Positions 39,501 through 51,998 of a stretch of DNA of 64,000 nucleotides are shown piece by piece (the first letter of the stretch is position 1; each line of letters opens with the position of its first letter). Made by a program: the position numbers and the translations under genes. The notes below the pieces were generated by a model. That model was not told the origin of the DNA, did no database searches, and was given only the letters and a program-made list of their open reading frames with translations. The stretch comes from Promerops cafer (lineage: Eukaryota > Chordata > Aves > Passeriformes > Nectariniidae): the NCBI GenBank assembly GCA_013398275.1, contig VZSE01006029.1:1702000-1765999 (forward strand), in the 5' to 3' direction.

Positions 39501-42500
39501 ATAGCTTGATAAAATAAAGCCAGTACTTTATTATTTCTTTTATCAGTCTTCCTTTTGACTGAACTGTCAATAAAATGCTCTGAGCACTCTGAACAAAAGC
39601 TATTTCTTGAAGAATGTTCATCAAACTTTTCTTTTTTTTTTTAATATTATACCTCTAAAGAATAAAAGAAACAGTTTAAGTGATACAATAGCAGGCTGGC
39701 AAACAGTGGAAAATTCATCATTCCCAAACAAGCTCTGAGCTCTTTAGTTTTGATGTCACATTTCTGCTTCTTCATTACAAGGACCCTTTTCTATCACATG
39801 TGGATATACTGAACAGTAGGGTGGTATAAAGATTTTCAAAATGGTTTTTACCAAGGGCCAGTGCTGCCTTTCATTTTTAAATCTCACATTGAAAGCTAGT
39901 TACAGACCACCTGCCTAGCCCAAGTAATCAGCAGCTTTTCTAAGGAACATTGTCTCCAAAGGAGTTCAATCTACATTGTTGTACACTCCTTTTTACATTT
40001 TCTCATGTGTCTGGGGACATGTTTCTCAGCTCCTTACACAGAGATGCTCAAGAATTCCTAATAATAAATTCATTCTGCAAAGCTGTTCCCCTACCATGAA
40101 AAACACAATAAAATTTTTGGGAGACTACCAACACCTAAGTATTTTTTTTACTGTGAGGATTGTCACAGTCATGATTAGAATGTAGTTCAGCTATGTGAAA
40201 ATAAAACCATGCTTAAAACTCTCTAAGTACCTATAGCTATTCCTCTGTCTTCGTAAAATGGGACTGGACTGAAAATCCCATTCAATTTGGATTAACTGTG
40301 TAGTATAGACTTACACTTGAGTCACAGCTTGCTTTTTACTTTCTAGCTTGCATATGGGTGGCAGGCCAGCTACAATCTGACCACCTCGAACTTGGTACCA
40401 TGTGCAAAATCTTTCCAAGATTTAAATACTTTGAAAAGTTGCCTCTGCTGAACAGTAAATATCTCAACTAGATTGGAGCAAGAATTTTAATTATCTGCAA
40501 AGCTGAAAGTGATAAACTTCTATATTACACTTCAACCACTGCAACTTCTGCCGAAAGCATCTTGAGTCAGAACTTGCACAGATATAATTTTACAAGACAA
40601 CTATAAATAAGCAATATAAGATAATTAAATTTTAGCATAAGAAGTCACTGGACTCATCAGTATTTGTATATTTTGCAACATTCAAAAATCTGTACTGTTG
40701 CAGAACCATATTTGCAAACTGAATGCTCCATCCAATTCCTAAATTTCTATTTACATTTAAAAAAAAAAAATTACATAGAAGTATTTACATGTATTACTAA
40801 ACAATTATACTTCATTTTTTTTCCCTGCAAATTCACATATTAAAGAAAAAAACTCTGAATCTGCTATTGCAGCAGCTTGTTTTGGCCCTGTGACTTTGAT
40901 AGTTTATTTCAGTGATTCTCAGTCTCTGAAATATATGTTTGCCATCATACTTTTAATTCAGAGCAATACAAAGGTGGCATTCTTCTGCAAACCACTGAAG
41001 ATCATTTGTTGCTACAGACCATCATTTGAGAACTGATGGTTTAGTCTCCTGAAAATAACTTTGTTGTACTAATGTAGTCTGCTGGGATATGGAATTGATG
41101 GCTTCGTTAATGGCTGTCTCCAGATGTTTAGTCTACGTATTTTCATATATTTTATTTTGGAGCTAATTACCTACCAGATAGTTCAGTTTTACAAGACTGC
41201 TGACAACAAACAAAGAATAGAGTGCAAATGATGGTATGCCAAAAGATACTGGGCTGATTGGAGCTTGAAACCAAGCTTTTAGTGAATGGAACACCTGGAC
41301 TCTTGGAGCATCAGCCTGTAACACCAACACAGCTCATGGATTCCAGAAGCACTTCAATTCAACAGAAACTACTCCTCAAAAATTAAATTTACAGTGAAAC
41401 TTATACTTTGTCCTACAATATAATTATTGTGCATATTAACAATTATTGAGCAAGAAGGAGGAGATCTTCTTTTAGTTGCCGGTGTATTTTGCAATTTGAA
41501 AACTAAGTTTATGTTAAGGGAAGAAGAAAATGAACTCTCCTATTTATTGCTTGACCAGGTAAAATGAAATGTATAGATAGTTGCACCTTTAATGTGCAAC
41601 TTATTCTTGTATTTATTTTACACTTAAAAAGGTTTCAAAATAAAGGAGTACACATTAATTTCTTTCATCTTTATTATTTATTTTTGTAAGCTGCTAAAGC
41701 TGGGCTTTATTTATTGCAAGTCATCCATACATAATTCTCTGTAGTTTAGAAAACTGAATCTAACATTTTCACCCCAACTTTATAAATTGCATTGATTTAT
41801 TTCTGTCTCTAAGGCCTACGACCATTTATTACAACAACAAAACATCCTCCATTTCTGGTGATCAAGGAACAAAGTCTACTCATTTACTGTGTAGTGAGAA
41901 TTGACAGATGGCCAAATGGGGTGATAGATTTGATTTTAATGTGTCTTAAGAGAGTAAATGAACCAAAGGCAATCTTCAACTCATGTGAAAAGTTGGATTT
42001 TTGTGTGGCTTTTCTGCAACAGTGAGGTACAATTCTCACAGCACTTCATTGATTTTCCAATCAACCATGACCATTCAGTTGGCAAAAAGCAGGGTCAAAG
42101 AATTTTTATAAAGGGTTTTTTTTCTTATTGTTTTTCTAGAACTGCACAAACAAGACTGAATGTACATTACATAAATACCCCTTAGTGTTTGGTTGTGGGT
42201 TTTTTTCTCCTGAATAATCTTTGCGAGTTTCACGGGTTATACATTTTTAATTTTGCATAAAATGAAAAGATTTTGTCAAGAGAATCATCTGCATCATAAA
42301 GATAATGAGAATAAAATTTCCTCATATCTCTCCACCTGTTATTTTAGCATATATCATTGATAACAAAGCACTTTTCATTTCTCCCTTTAAAATTGAGTAG
42401 AGATAGATTCCCTATTTCAGAACATGAAGTAATACATAGAGCAATGCAATAAAGCCAAAATGCAGTAGATCACTAGAGTTTGTCATTATGCTCAAGCAAC

Positions 42501-45500
42501 AATATATTTGTAAATCCTTACGCATAATTAGGGAAAAGAAAGTAATTATACCGTGTGTGTCAAATAGTGTGTTAGATAGACCTCAGTGTGGTTGGGGTCT
42601 GGTGAAAGATCTCTAAGGCATGCTTGGAAGTTGTCATATGGGAGGATAAACACTTCCAACCACAGGCATCAATATCTTAGAACAAATGCATATAACACCA
42701 TTTTAAGATTTGAATGTTTACCAGAGGAGAAAATATTTACAAACTGCCCTTGAGCTAATTGGTCAATTTGCAAAGTCGCTGCAGGTTTTGTGAAGTGTGG
42801 ATGGAGTGCTAGAAGAGGCACTGTTTTTCAGTCAGGTGACATATCCCGTGGTACATCTTTAGGTGGATAATGCCACCTAAAATGGTGAATCATGAGCACA
42901 TGGGCATTTGCCTGAAAACTGACGTTCTTTCTTTTTTTATTTTGTACATAAAGCACTTCACAGTACCTTCACATCATGCCTTATACAGTGGGTCATACAC
43001 ATTTGCTGCTTATTTAGTAATGCTTAGTATTTTACTTATGTTTGGTATAATCCAGTGTTTTGTCATAGATTGTGTGGCTAAGATGAAATCCTCCCTTTCT
43101 AAGAGAGAAATTACGATCCTTTTACTAGCTGGAGAAGCAAGCAAACTACTTTTTTCTTGGTCTGTGAAAGGAATTTAGACATTTTCTCATGTTTCATATA
43201 TGAAAAACTCAGTTTTATAAAAATTGCTTCATATTTCAAAATTGAAGGTTGAAATTTGGACTTTGGAGATGAGAATTGATATCAAGAAATAATTTTTCTC
43301 TAATTATCCATCTACAAATGGGATTAAGATACTTAAAGGACATTCCATAACTTTTTCTAATTATCAGTTGAGAGACCAGAGCTATCAAAGTGTACTTGCT
43401 GAATTAAAGTTGCTACACATTTTGTCATGTGATCCTCATTTTCCTTTCCACCCTTATGTAGGAATATTCATTTTTATTCCTCTGAATTTTTAAAGGAAAT
43501 TATGTATGCAAAAATAAAATTCTCTTTACGTTGAACTCTTTAGAAACATAAAGTTTAGAAGAGCTTTGGATCAGGTTCTAAGTGGTTCCAGTGGGAGATG
43601 GAAAGAAAGCATGAAAAATTTGAGATAAAATTCCTAAATAATTTATTATCACTGAAAACAACAGAAAGAAGTCTGTTCGTTTCCTTAAATACTGTTTTGG
43701 TACTGTACTGTACTGAAGAATTTTAGGAGATTCAAGTCTTCAAGGATAACATGGCTAGTCTTCCTGCCCTGGCTGTGCCTGTTTTATCACTGACAAATCA
43801 GAGTAAGCTGCTGTTTAACAGGAAAAATTTGGATAAGACTGGGTAAATTAGATGAAATAATAATGGCTTTTTAAGTCAGCTGGATCATGAGAAAAAATTT
43901 TTAGGACTGGACTTAGCTGACCAAATTAAGGCATAACTATAGAGATGGACAGTACAGATAACTCCAGACATTTCAGATTCCTTTTGTCAACAACGTAGAA
44001 AAATAGGCTCATCTACAGAGTAATTTATTTAATTTTCAATTCAGCATTCTGTATAGATGTAACCATGCCCTAAACTATCTTCTCTCTCTCTCTCACCGAT
44101 GAAGATGTTCTGGGTTCATGAGTTTCCATGTGGCACTAGTGGGTTGCCAAAATGGAATCCTCAGTCCAGCAGGGACCTCTGGATTATGGGATCTCAGGTA
44201 AATAATTGCAGTTACTATGTCTTTCTAAAATCAGCTTTGCTTGGATTGTGAATTTTTATGGTAAGGGTCAAGTCTTATTGTGCTCTACACACAGAGGCAG
44301 AAATTAAGATCAGACAATTTATGAAATGTCAATATTTTTGCTATGTCTACTTAGTTACATCCAATCCATCTTCCAGTTTAAAGACTATGCTGTAACCATG
44401 GTCATAATGGTTAGAATGCTGTTATAATTTTGTGAGATTGCCTTGGAGAAGGGATGATTTAACATCATTAAGGAAATGTTTTTATTCTGTTCAACTTTTA
44501 TCCGTGATCATGAGAGTTTTCTTGAAGAACTCTTACTTCATTATTATTATTACATGCCTGAATATATGTACCAGGCTTTTGGTTAAAGTATGCAAAGTCC
44601 TCTTTCTCTGCTTCTTGAAAAATTTCTAGGCTCTACTCATTCTTGAGGCACTGCCACAATGAAGACAAGATGCTATATTGTTCTGTAGTGCACGTTATAG
44701 TTACCTGCTTGGGCCTTTCAATTTGTCTTGGAACAAGGTTTTGCTATTCATTTGGCAGAATTCATATATAGTTTGGAACAATGCACACTAATGCCATGAC
44801 ATTCAGACTAAGCAAATGGCAATAATTTTCAACCTCACTAGTTATTTGGATATATCCAATTATTTGCATGGGCAAATTTGTCTGTGTGTATGTGTAATAG
44901 TGACTAATAATCCCCATATTCTTATTGACCCATCATACACACTCTGATTGAACTCAATAGGAAACGTCCATGCAGAATAACTGTGAAATCAAAATAAGCA
45001 TATAATTAAAAAATAATCGCTAAAAATTAGAAATATAACTACAGAAACACACGAGCGAGTTGTATTTCCTGAAGTAACTGTGCTGTTGACAGGAAGAGGA
45101 ATGTCGGTTCCACATCACTCATTTTGAAAACTCATGTATATGTCCATCTTCCCTAGTCCCTTCCTTCTGTTTCTGCTTAGTGCCCTGAATATAAAAATAA
45201 TTTTCAGATCATAGTCTAAGCAATCTTCCTAAGAAGATAGTTTATGTCACAATGCATTTTTATCTCAGATAAACTTTCCCCAAATGTTTTGGAGACATTG
45301 ACATGGTTGCTGTTAATGTTTATTTACCCAACAATAATCTCTACAAATCTTTAAAAGCTGGGTGTTACCAGTGTGTAATTTTTTATTTGTTATTCAATCA
45401 TCCTGATAAAATATCTAGCCCACAGAAGCTCTAATAAATCAGTTATTAGCCACAGTAAATACTGGCTTAAAAGGAAACATCCTGATAATAAATGGAAAAA

Positions 45501-48500
45501 ACCCACTATTTTAATAAATTGTAAACCCCCCAATTATTCTTATTTTAAAAAAGAGAAAGGGAAAAAAGAAGCAGCCTCATGTATCTGTGATGCCCATGTA
45601 TTATATCATCTGGTTCTCCTGTTACAGGCTTAAATAGAGATAACCCTGCAAGGGGGGAGCTAAACCAGTCTTACAAACTCACTTTGGACTGGTGGAATGC
45701 TACCATCCCTCTTTTGGTGGATTACAGCCTATACTTTCATATAAAAGATTTTGGGTTCATTTGACCCACATCTTCACCAAACCTGTTTGACTTCAAGGAA
45801 AAAAGCTATTGAAGAGCTTGCTGCTGCCAGAGCTGGAGGAATTTGATGAGCCTTATTTGGAGAAGTGAAGATTCAAGAGAAGATAATAGGTCTCAAAACA
45901 ATGAGATGACTTTATGAACAAAGGAAACTAATTACTAAAAAAAGAGGCAATGGACTGACAGTAGGAAAGAAAAATTTTGAAGAGGAATTGAGAAAATGTT
46001 CTAAGGAATGGGGCACATGTGCTGAAGCACTGCAACCTTGTTTAGGTAAGATATTAGTGGCCTTACATTTCACAGGACTGTAAAACAGTCACGTGTACTC
46101 AAGTCTGTTTTTTTTCCCCTTTAAGGTGATGACAATAATTCCCTACTATTTTACAGGAAAAGGAACAGAAAAAAATAGTGTAAATGCTACTCCATCTACT
46201 TTTGTTACTTTTCAGCATGAGGCAGTATAAATGAAGTCTACTCACCCAAAAATTCTCTGGGATGCATAAATGGATAAGAGAACCACATGAAAATATTAGA
46301 CTCATTTTTATACCTTTGTAGGAGAAGGTGATGTTATATATTTCTTCATCTGCAAGGGTTTGCAAAATTGAAATTAATATAGGTTCAGGTCATAAACTAG
46401 GTTTCTGTTTTCTTCTTTCATTCACAGTATCAAGTTTTCTGGAATACACAAACATATCTAGAAAGAAAAATGATGTGTTTAGTAGCTAAATCAAATAAAA
46501 AGCATCTGAAAAATAGAGGAATGTATCAGGAACAGATCAGTTTATTTTTTAATCTCTCCCACAAACACAAACATATGATACACTATGCATAAATTTGTAA
46601 TAGGACAATTTTAAGTTTGCATGTTATTTACACAACATAACTACTCCATTGGAAACATTAGGATTTCTCAAGTATGTAAGTATTTGCATCATTTTAAAAA
46701 TGTGTATTATTTACCCAATAGACCATAAAGGCTCCATGCAGAGCAGTTACAGAGATCCAGGACATAATAATGTCTTGGATAAATCTAGTTTGGAGTCATC
46801 TGAGTGCATTAGATGATTAAAGAAAATATTTACACATGCGCATTGGTTTGCTTTTTAAACAGTAGTAGGGGAACCATTTTTCTTACCCTTCATAGCTACC
46901 TCAAAACAACAGGAAAGACTATGCTAAATTGTCCCACCACATGCAGATGGGAGTTCTTCATTTAGTGTGGAGAAAATGCTATTCTTCATTTACACTGTAG
47001 ACTTATACCCCAAAAATAAAATACCATTTTGAGTCATAGAGCCACAAAGCCTCCAGAACTACTATCTTTCTTTTGGCCCCTGCTATTGCTCACTAGCTTT
47101 AAGTAGGAATTTCTGTAGAGTTTGAAGTGAGCATTGAAAACTTGATGATTCATTAGGTGGTGTTCAAAAGGTTCCATGAGATGCAGGGCTGTCTGTGCTT
47201 GACTCTCTTGGGGTAAAAAGTTCCTGCGAGTAACTGTTAAGAGAGCTGACTCAATGTATTTCAGCTATTAAATTTTCACACCAAACTACTCTCTGAAAAT
47301 TAAAAGAAGTAGGAATTGTCTGCAAAGTTTGGTAAATAATATTTTAAAATAAATGTTAAATATTATTTTTAAATAATATTTTTGGCAGAGTTAAGTGCCA
47401 GAAAAATTGCAGTTAGCTAATTTTTTAGCAAAGACGAAGAATGAAATGTGAGAAAAAAACCCAAGTCCAAATACGAAAATAAAAAAAATCAAGATTAATT
47501 TGGTCAATTATGATTAAAGTCTCAGAGGTACAAAAAAGCTCACCAGTAACTCTACCCAATATGTTATCTTAAATACAGAAAATTACTGAATTCCTTGTAT
47601 TCCCACAAATGGATGCCTTCCACCCGGTTCCCATATGATGAATTCATATAATGACTTCATGTTTGTTTTGGTAGAATTTTTTTAAGGCTTTATGCTATTA
47701 AGGTGTGACTTCAGACAAATATTTTCTTCAATATTTTGTTAGCTGTTATCACAAAACTATGCTAACTTGCCACTGCAAAACAGCAGCGTTGGCATCACAG
47801 CGATGTGGGAGCAGTTTACCCCTTTCACAGTACGAAATAATAGGTCAGAGCATTTTTATTAGAACACAGCTGAGATATGACTACCTTTTTTGGTAATCTC
47901 TGCCACAGCACTCTCAGGTCAACATTCAGAAAATGAATAATGATCGTTGTCCACTGGTAGAAAGATCTTCTGAGCAAATCAGAACAGACAACATTGTGCC
48001 TCTTAAAAAAACTACAATAAAACCACAAAAAAACAGAAAAACATCAGACACACAGTATTTTGGCAGCATACTCAGAGAATTCTGAGATTGGCCCTTAAGG
48101 GAATTCTTATTCTCAAGTGGATGTAAATGTATTCATCAATGCAAAGAAATGCATAGTGTTGTTATATACACAATACATTAATAAATAGCCATGCATTAAA
48201 AAATAATGAGATTTTCTACAAAAAAAACATCCTGTGGTGTTTAGGGTCATAAAAAAGACAGTAAAGGAAGGTGGGGGGAAGATTATGTGGAAAATCTGAT
48301 TAAAATACAGAAACCTCATCCTATATATAAGATAAAATAAATATTTTATTGGCTAACTGTAAACAAAAGAACAAGTGCAGTAAAATGTAATTAAAAATGT
48401 TAAAGTGTGGGGAGTGATTTATTTTACCACAGTGATATTACTATTAGAAATAATATGTAAATAGATAACAAGGTTCTGCTGCAGAAACAGTGGAAAATGG

Positions 48501-50447
48501 CTATTCATTTTCTGTAATGAGCTTTCATCTTTTTGATTTTTCCTTTAAGTACTTCCAGTGATTTATTAGTAATGATGCTCTTGGCTGTTGGAAAGCTCTA
48601 GCAAAGCTTCAAATTGTGGTACTACCTAACAGGTATTACTCACAGTTTTTATGATTTTTTTTCAAGCCTGGTCAATATGTTTAACAGAGCATATTTTGAC
48701 AGAAATATAGACTGTTTCACACTTCTGCCTTGTCATGTAAAGACCATGAGGCTTCTGTGTGGTTTGTGAGCCACAGGCCACGAGATCAGAAGGCAGAGAG
48801 GTGCTCTGGCTCAGCAGCTGCTGGCACTCCACAGGCACAACAACAACAACTCTTAACGTGAGAAGCGTGCTGCCACCACAGGCATGGCTTTGCTGCTTTC
48901 ATTTCATCATACTTGGGCCTATCAAACAATTTCCCAGTGAAGAATACTCTCCGTGTAGCCTATATCTTTGAAACACATGCTACTACTGGTGAGAGCAAGC
49001 TCTGGTTTTGCATCTGGGCTGGCATTGTCACTGCTACAAAGCACCCCAGGCCTTTCCTGACAACTAACGACAAGCTGGCTTAATGAGTTAGAGAAAATCA
49101 TAGGGAATTGTGGATCATGGTGAAATAATTGCATTTCTGCCAGCCCAAGTGTTAGGCCACTTATCCACGGCTTCAGGGTTATGTAAAGCTGCAGAAATTC
49201 AGCACCTGAATAGCACCTGACCCCTATTTTTTGTGATGGTGCAACATAGATCTAGAAGGTGGCATGTGACTGCAACCAACAAGTGTTATCTGTTTGTTTA
49301 GACATTATAGTCAAACATTTGGAAATAGTTATACATTTATACTGGAAAGGATTCGTAATTCCTGTGACTGTGCACATTAGATTTCAGTGAAAAACATCAC
49401 AAATAAAGCCTTAATTATAAAAATGCAATTTCAATATAACCACCACTGCTGATAACACAGGCAATTTAATACATCAAATTCCTTCTTTTTCCAATAACTT
49501 CTTATCCTTTCAGTTCCAACTCATTTTCAAACACCCAAGGGAAAAAAAGACTACACAGCATGACCTGGAAGGCTACAAATCTGGGCTATTTTAGAACAAA
49601 GTAAGGTGAGAGGAACAGTACCTTTTCTATGAAAATGTACTTTCATTGAAATCAAAGTACTGGTAGGGAAAAATGTCAATGGGAAACTGCTGAACTAGAT
49701 AATTTAAGTTTTCTCACTTCATTATAATTCTTTGACACTACTGAAGTAAAATATTTCAACACGGAAAATATGCATTCTCTTGACTCCTGATTGAATTTAA
49801 AAAAAAAAAAAAAGTATTCCACAAGAGGGAACTTAAAAATAATCCTATTTTTCTGTTCTAAATCTCTTCTTCAAGGTACTCCTACTTTATTTCAAAACAC
49901 TAGTGAAATTTCTTCTCCACCTTCTTTCTTGATACAATCTACAAGTTAGTTGTATATTGCTGTTACCTTCTCAATCCCCAAATAAGCAGAATTAAACATG
50001 GTAATTCTCCTACCTGTTGTTAGGAAAGAATATAGAGTTTTACCCTCAGACTTCAACACATTTGCTAGAACTCCTTGGAACTCAAAGGCAGAGAATTTTC
50101 AAGGTTTATAAGGCCATAGATGAGGTCATTGGGTCACACTAACAGGTCACATGATGAGACCAGGACTCTGGCAGTCCTAATGTCCTAAAAATGTATTCTG
50201 TTCTGGTTGAGTAAGAAAAGATTGAAACATCAAATTCTTCATAACATGCTGATTACTAGAAGTCAATTTAACATTTTCTTAAAAAAAATGGGAACAGCTT
50301 ATGGATTTAAATAATTTTACAGGCTTCATAGCAGTAGTTGGTAGAGAAACAAATTTCTGCTAAAGGGATACCTTTTGCTTTGTTACTTTTTTGGTACCAT
50401 AAGTATAAAACATGATAATTGCATTAAAGTTTTAAAAATCAAGTAAA
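36527..50447. other. Single-copy AT-rich non-coding DNA, about 14 kb
   Basis: No gene and no clear mobile element. Small items: a T14 run at 38810-38823, an A12 run at 40759-40770, an 8-bp stem with seven-base loop at 41579-41601 (AGTTGCAC / GTGCAACT), a three-unit GTACT run near 43700-43716, a CT microsatellite at 44080-44096, an AT-rich self-complementary patch at 47336-47390 and an A16 run at 49799-49814. A TATAAAAG word stands at 45742-45749 without other promoter support. Open frames here (up to about 100 codons) show no domains. Confidence 0.6.
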
Positions 50448-50527
50448 GGAAGGAAGGAAGGAAGGAAGGAAGGAAGGAAGGAAGGAAGGAAGGAAGGAAG
50501 GAAGGAAGGAAGGAAGGAAGGAAGGAA
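50448..50527. repeat. Pure GGAA microsatellite, 20 units
   Basis: The plus strand holds 80 uninterrupted bases of GGAA, exactly 20 units with no substitution. The minus strand reads as FLPS repeats in a 75-codon open frame, which is an artefact of the repeat. Perfect purity over 80 bp indicates recent expansion and probable length polymorphism. GGAA is also the core of ETS-family binding sites, and long GGAA arrays can act as ETS-dependent enhancers in other vertebrates. Confidence 0.98.
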
Positions 50528-50998
50528 AAACCAAAAATATTAATAACATACAAGATGCACAGCTTACATTTCGTTTCGCTACGCCAAAGAAAGAAAATAA
50601 GTTTGTGCAAGAAATTTCCTATGAAGTTTTCTTCAAAGTAAGTAGTAGCAGATAAATATTTATCAATGTTTATAATCCTCCTGAAGAAAATGCAGGGTAC
50701 CTTTGTGAGTTACTACCATGCTATAGAATGCACAATGATCTAGATGGTTTGTAAAAACATGATAGATTTTGTGCAAAATCTGTTATTACAAAATGTTTGT
50801 CATATTTGGCTGCTAAAAGCAGAAGACACTGGAATATTTTTCAGGAAAATAATGGCTTTCTTGGTATAAGAACAATGCCCAGTAAAGTCTATCAGCTCGT
50901 TTCAGTTGTACCACTTCAGGCAGTGGTTGGCCAAATGATGGTTACAATGAAAAACTCAGTGAAATCACTTTCTTCCATGTGTGTTTTAATATTATGGC
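50528..50998. other. Short non-coding stretch between repeat and SINE
   Basis: No gene or repeat is recognised. An open frame at 50797-51003 ends inside the start of the SINE and has no protein features. Confidence 0.6.
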
Positions 50999-51140
50999 CC
51001 TGAGATTAGCTCAGCTGGTCAGAGCATGGTGCTAACAGCACCAAAGTTATGGGTTCAATCCCTGTATGGGCCATTCACTTCAGAGTTGGATTCAATGAAA
51101 CTTGAGAGTCTCTTCGAACTCAGAATATTCTGTGATTATA
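50999..51140 (+). mobile_element. tRNA-Ile-derived SINE with CR1 tail (TguSINE1-like)
   Basis: The head is a tRNA relic. Box A TAGCTCAGCTGG is at 51007-51018 and box B GGTTCAATCCC at 51052-51062, both matching RNA polymerase III consensus. Between them TGGTG/CACCA form a five-bp anticodon stem around loop CTAACAG. Overall the head is closest to tRNA-Ile(AAU), with the anticodon now reading AAC. The acceptor stem no longer pairs properly, so it is not a working tRNA. From about 51078 the tail is CR1-like (GAGTTGGATTCAATGA, CTCTTCGAACTCAGAATATT, CTGTGATTATA), so the element would be moved by CR1 enzymes. This layout is that of TguSINE1 of songbirds; subfamily is not resolved. Confidence 0.9.
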
Positions 51141-51474
51141 GTGCTTTATCACTTTGCAGGAGATGCATTCCAGGGCAGTACTGCCTGTGAATGTCACTCT
51201 CCCTGTTGTTCCCTTGCTATGACAAAGTAAGGCATTCAGAGTGATATTCTGGTCTAGTAAGGTTCTTGTTCTTCTTGCTTTGTTTTCATTATGTACTTAC
51301 TGCTATATGTTCATAATAGAAAAAGTAAGATCTAACACAAGTTCCTGGCACTCATTGAGACTGATGATAATAGTCAACCTTGTAGACAGAAAACCCAGCA
51401 TCAAGGGTGAGCTCCTCTGGAGATATGTGAACCTACCAGGGAAAAATCAATAATCATTTCCTGGAAGGGTATGC
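51141..51474. other. Non-coding DNA between SINE and LTR
   Basis: No gene is supported. The open frame at 51241-51453 has a hydrophobic start but no recognisable family and ends just before the LTR. I see no further repeat in this 330-bp gap. Confidence 0.6.
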
Positions 51475-51998
51475 TGTAGGCTCTGGGAATGCCTCACAAC
51501 ATAGGGTGAGGAAAAAGGCTTCCCCCATAGTGCTAGCACCATGTTAATTGTCCCCAGTTCTGCCCTCCCCATTGGCCCGTTGGCCTTACCAGCCCCTTTT
51601 ATCCTTATATATCCCAGTTCTAGAAAGTTCTCCTTTCCCTGTTTCCCCATTCATTCCTGTACCCCTGCATATCCACCCTGGCATTCCCTATTATTAGGGT
51701 TATTACCCTTTGCCCCACATATGTAGCGCCCCTGTGCCCTCAGATTATTTGATCCTGATGCCCTACCCTGCCCCTCTCCTGCCCCATATTTAAACCAGGA
51801 CCCTCTGTTATCCCGTCTTCTGTCCCTGGACCCCTTTGGTGTGGTTTCATTAAACCCACCAGAGCTCCATAGAGAAGACCCTTCCTGCCTGTCTCCCGCT
51901 ATCCGTGGTGTGTGTGTGATTGCTGGAGTGCCCGCCCAAGCGCCTTCTCGCACAGACGCTTTTGTGAAGGTAGCGGCAACCTACCCTCCGCACACGCC
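51475..51998 (+). mobile_element. Solo retroviral LTR, ERVK-like (avian), ends approximate
   Basis: The segment starts with TG (TGTAGGCTCTGGG) and is much richer in C, G and CpG than its surroundings. In order it shows a C-rich U3, a TATA-like ATATTTAAAC at 51786-51795, an ATTAAA polyadenylation signal at 51849-51854, and a CpG-rich U5 running to a CACACGCC..CACA region near 51990-52005. The spacing of TATA and polyA signal (about 60 bp) fits a short R region. I see no gag, pol or env sequence beside it and no clear primer-binding site, so it is most likely a solo LTR left by recombination. I could not identify a target-site duplication, so the borders are uncertain. Open frames on both strands over it are not genes. 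Confidence 0.72.

Noticed and set aside
45735..45760. TATAAAAG core-promoter-like word
   Set aside because: No initiator, CpG enrichment or downstream open frame supports a promoter, and such words are common in AT-rich DNA.
50383..50610. Minus-strand frame with FLPS repeats
   Set aside because: This is simply the translated GGAA microsatellite.
50999..51072. Functional tRNA gene
   Set aside because: The acceptor stem does not pair, the anticodon differs from the parental tRNA-Ile, and the sequence runs straight into a CR1 tail, so it is a SINE head.
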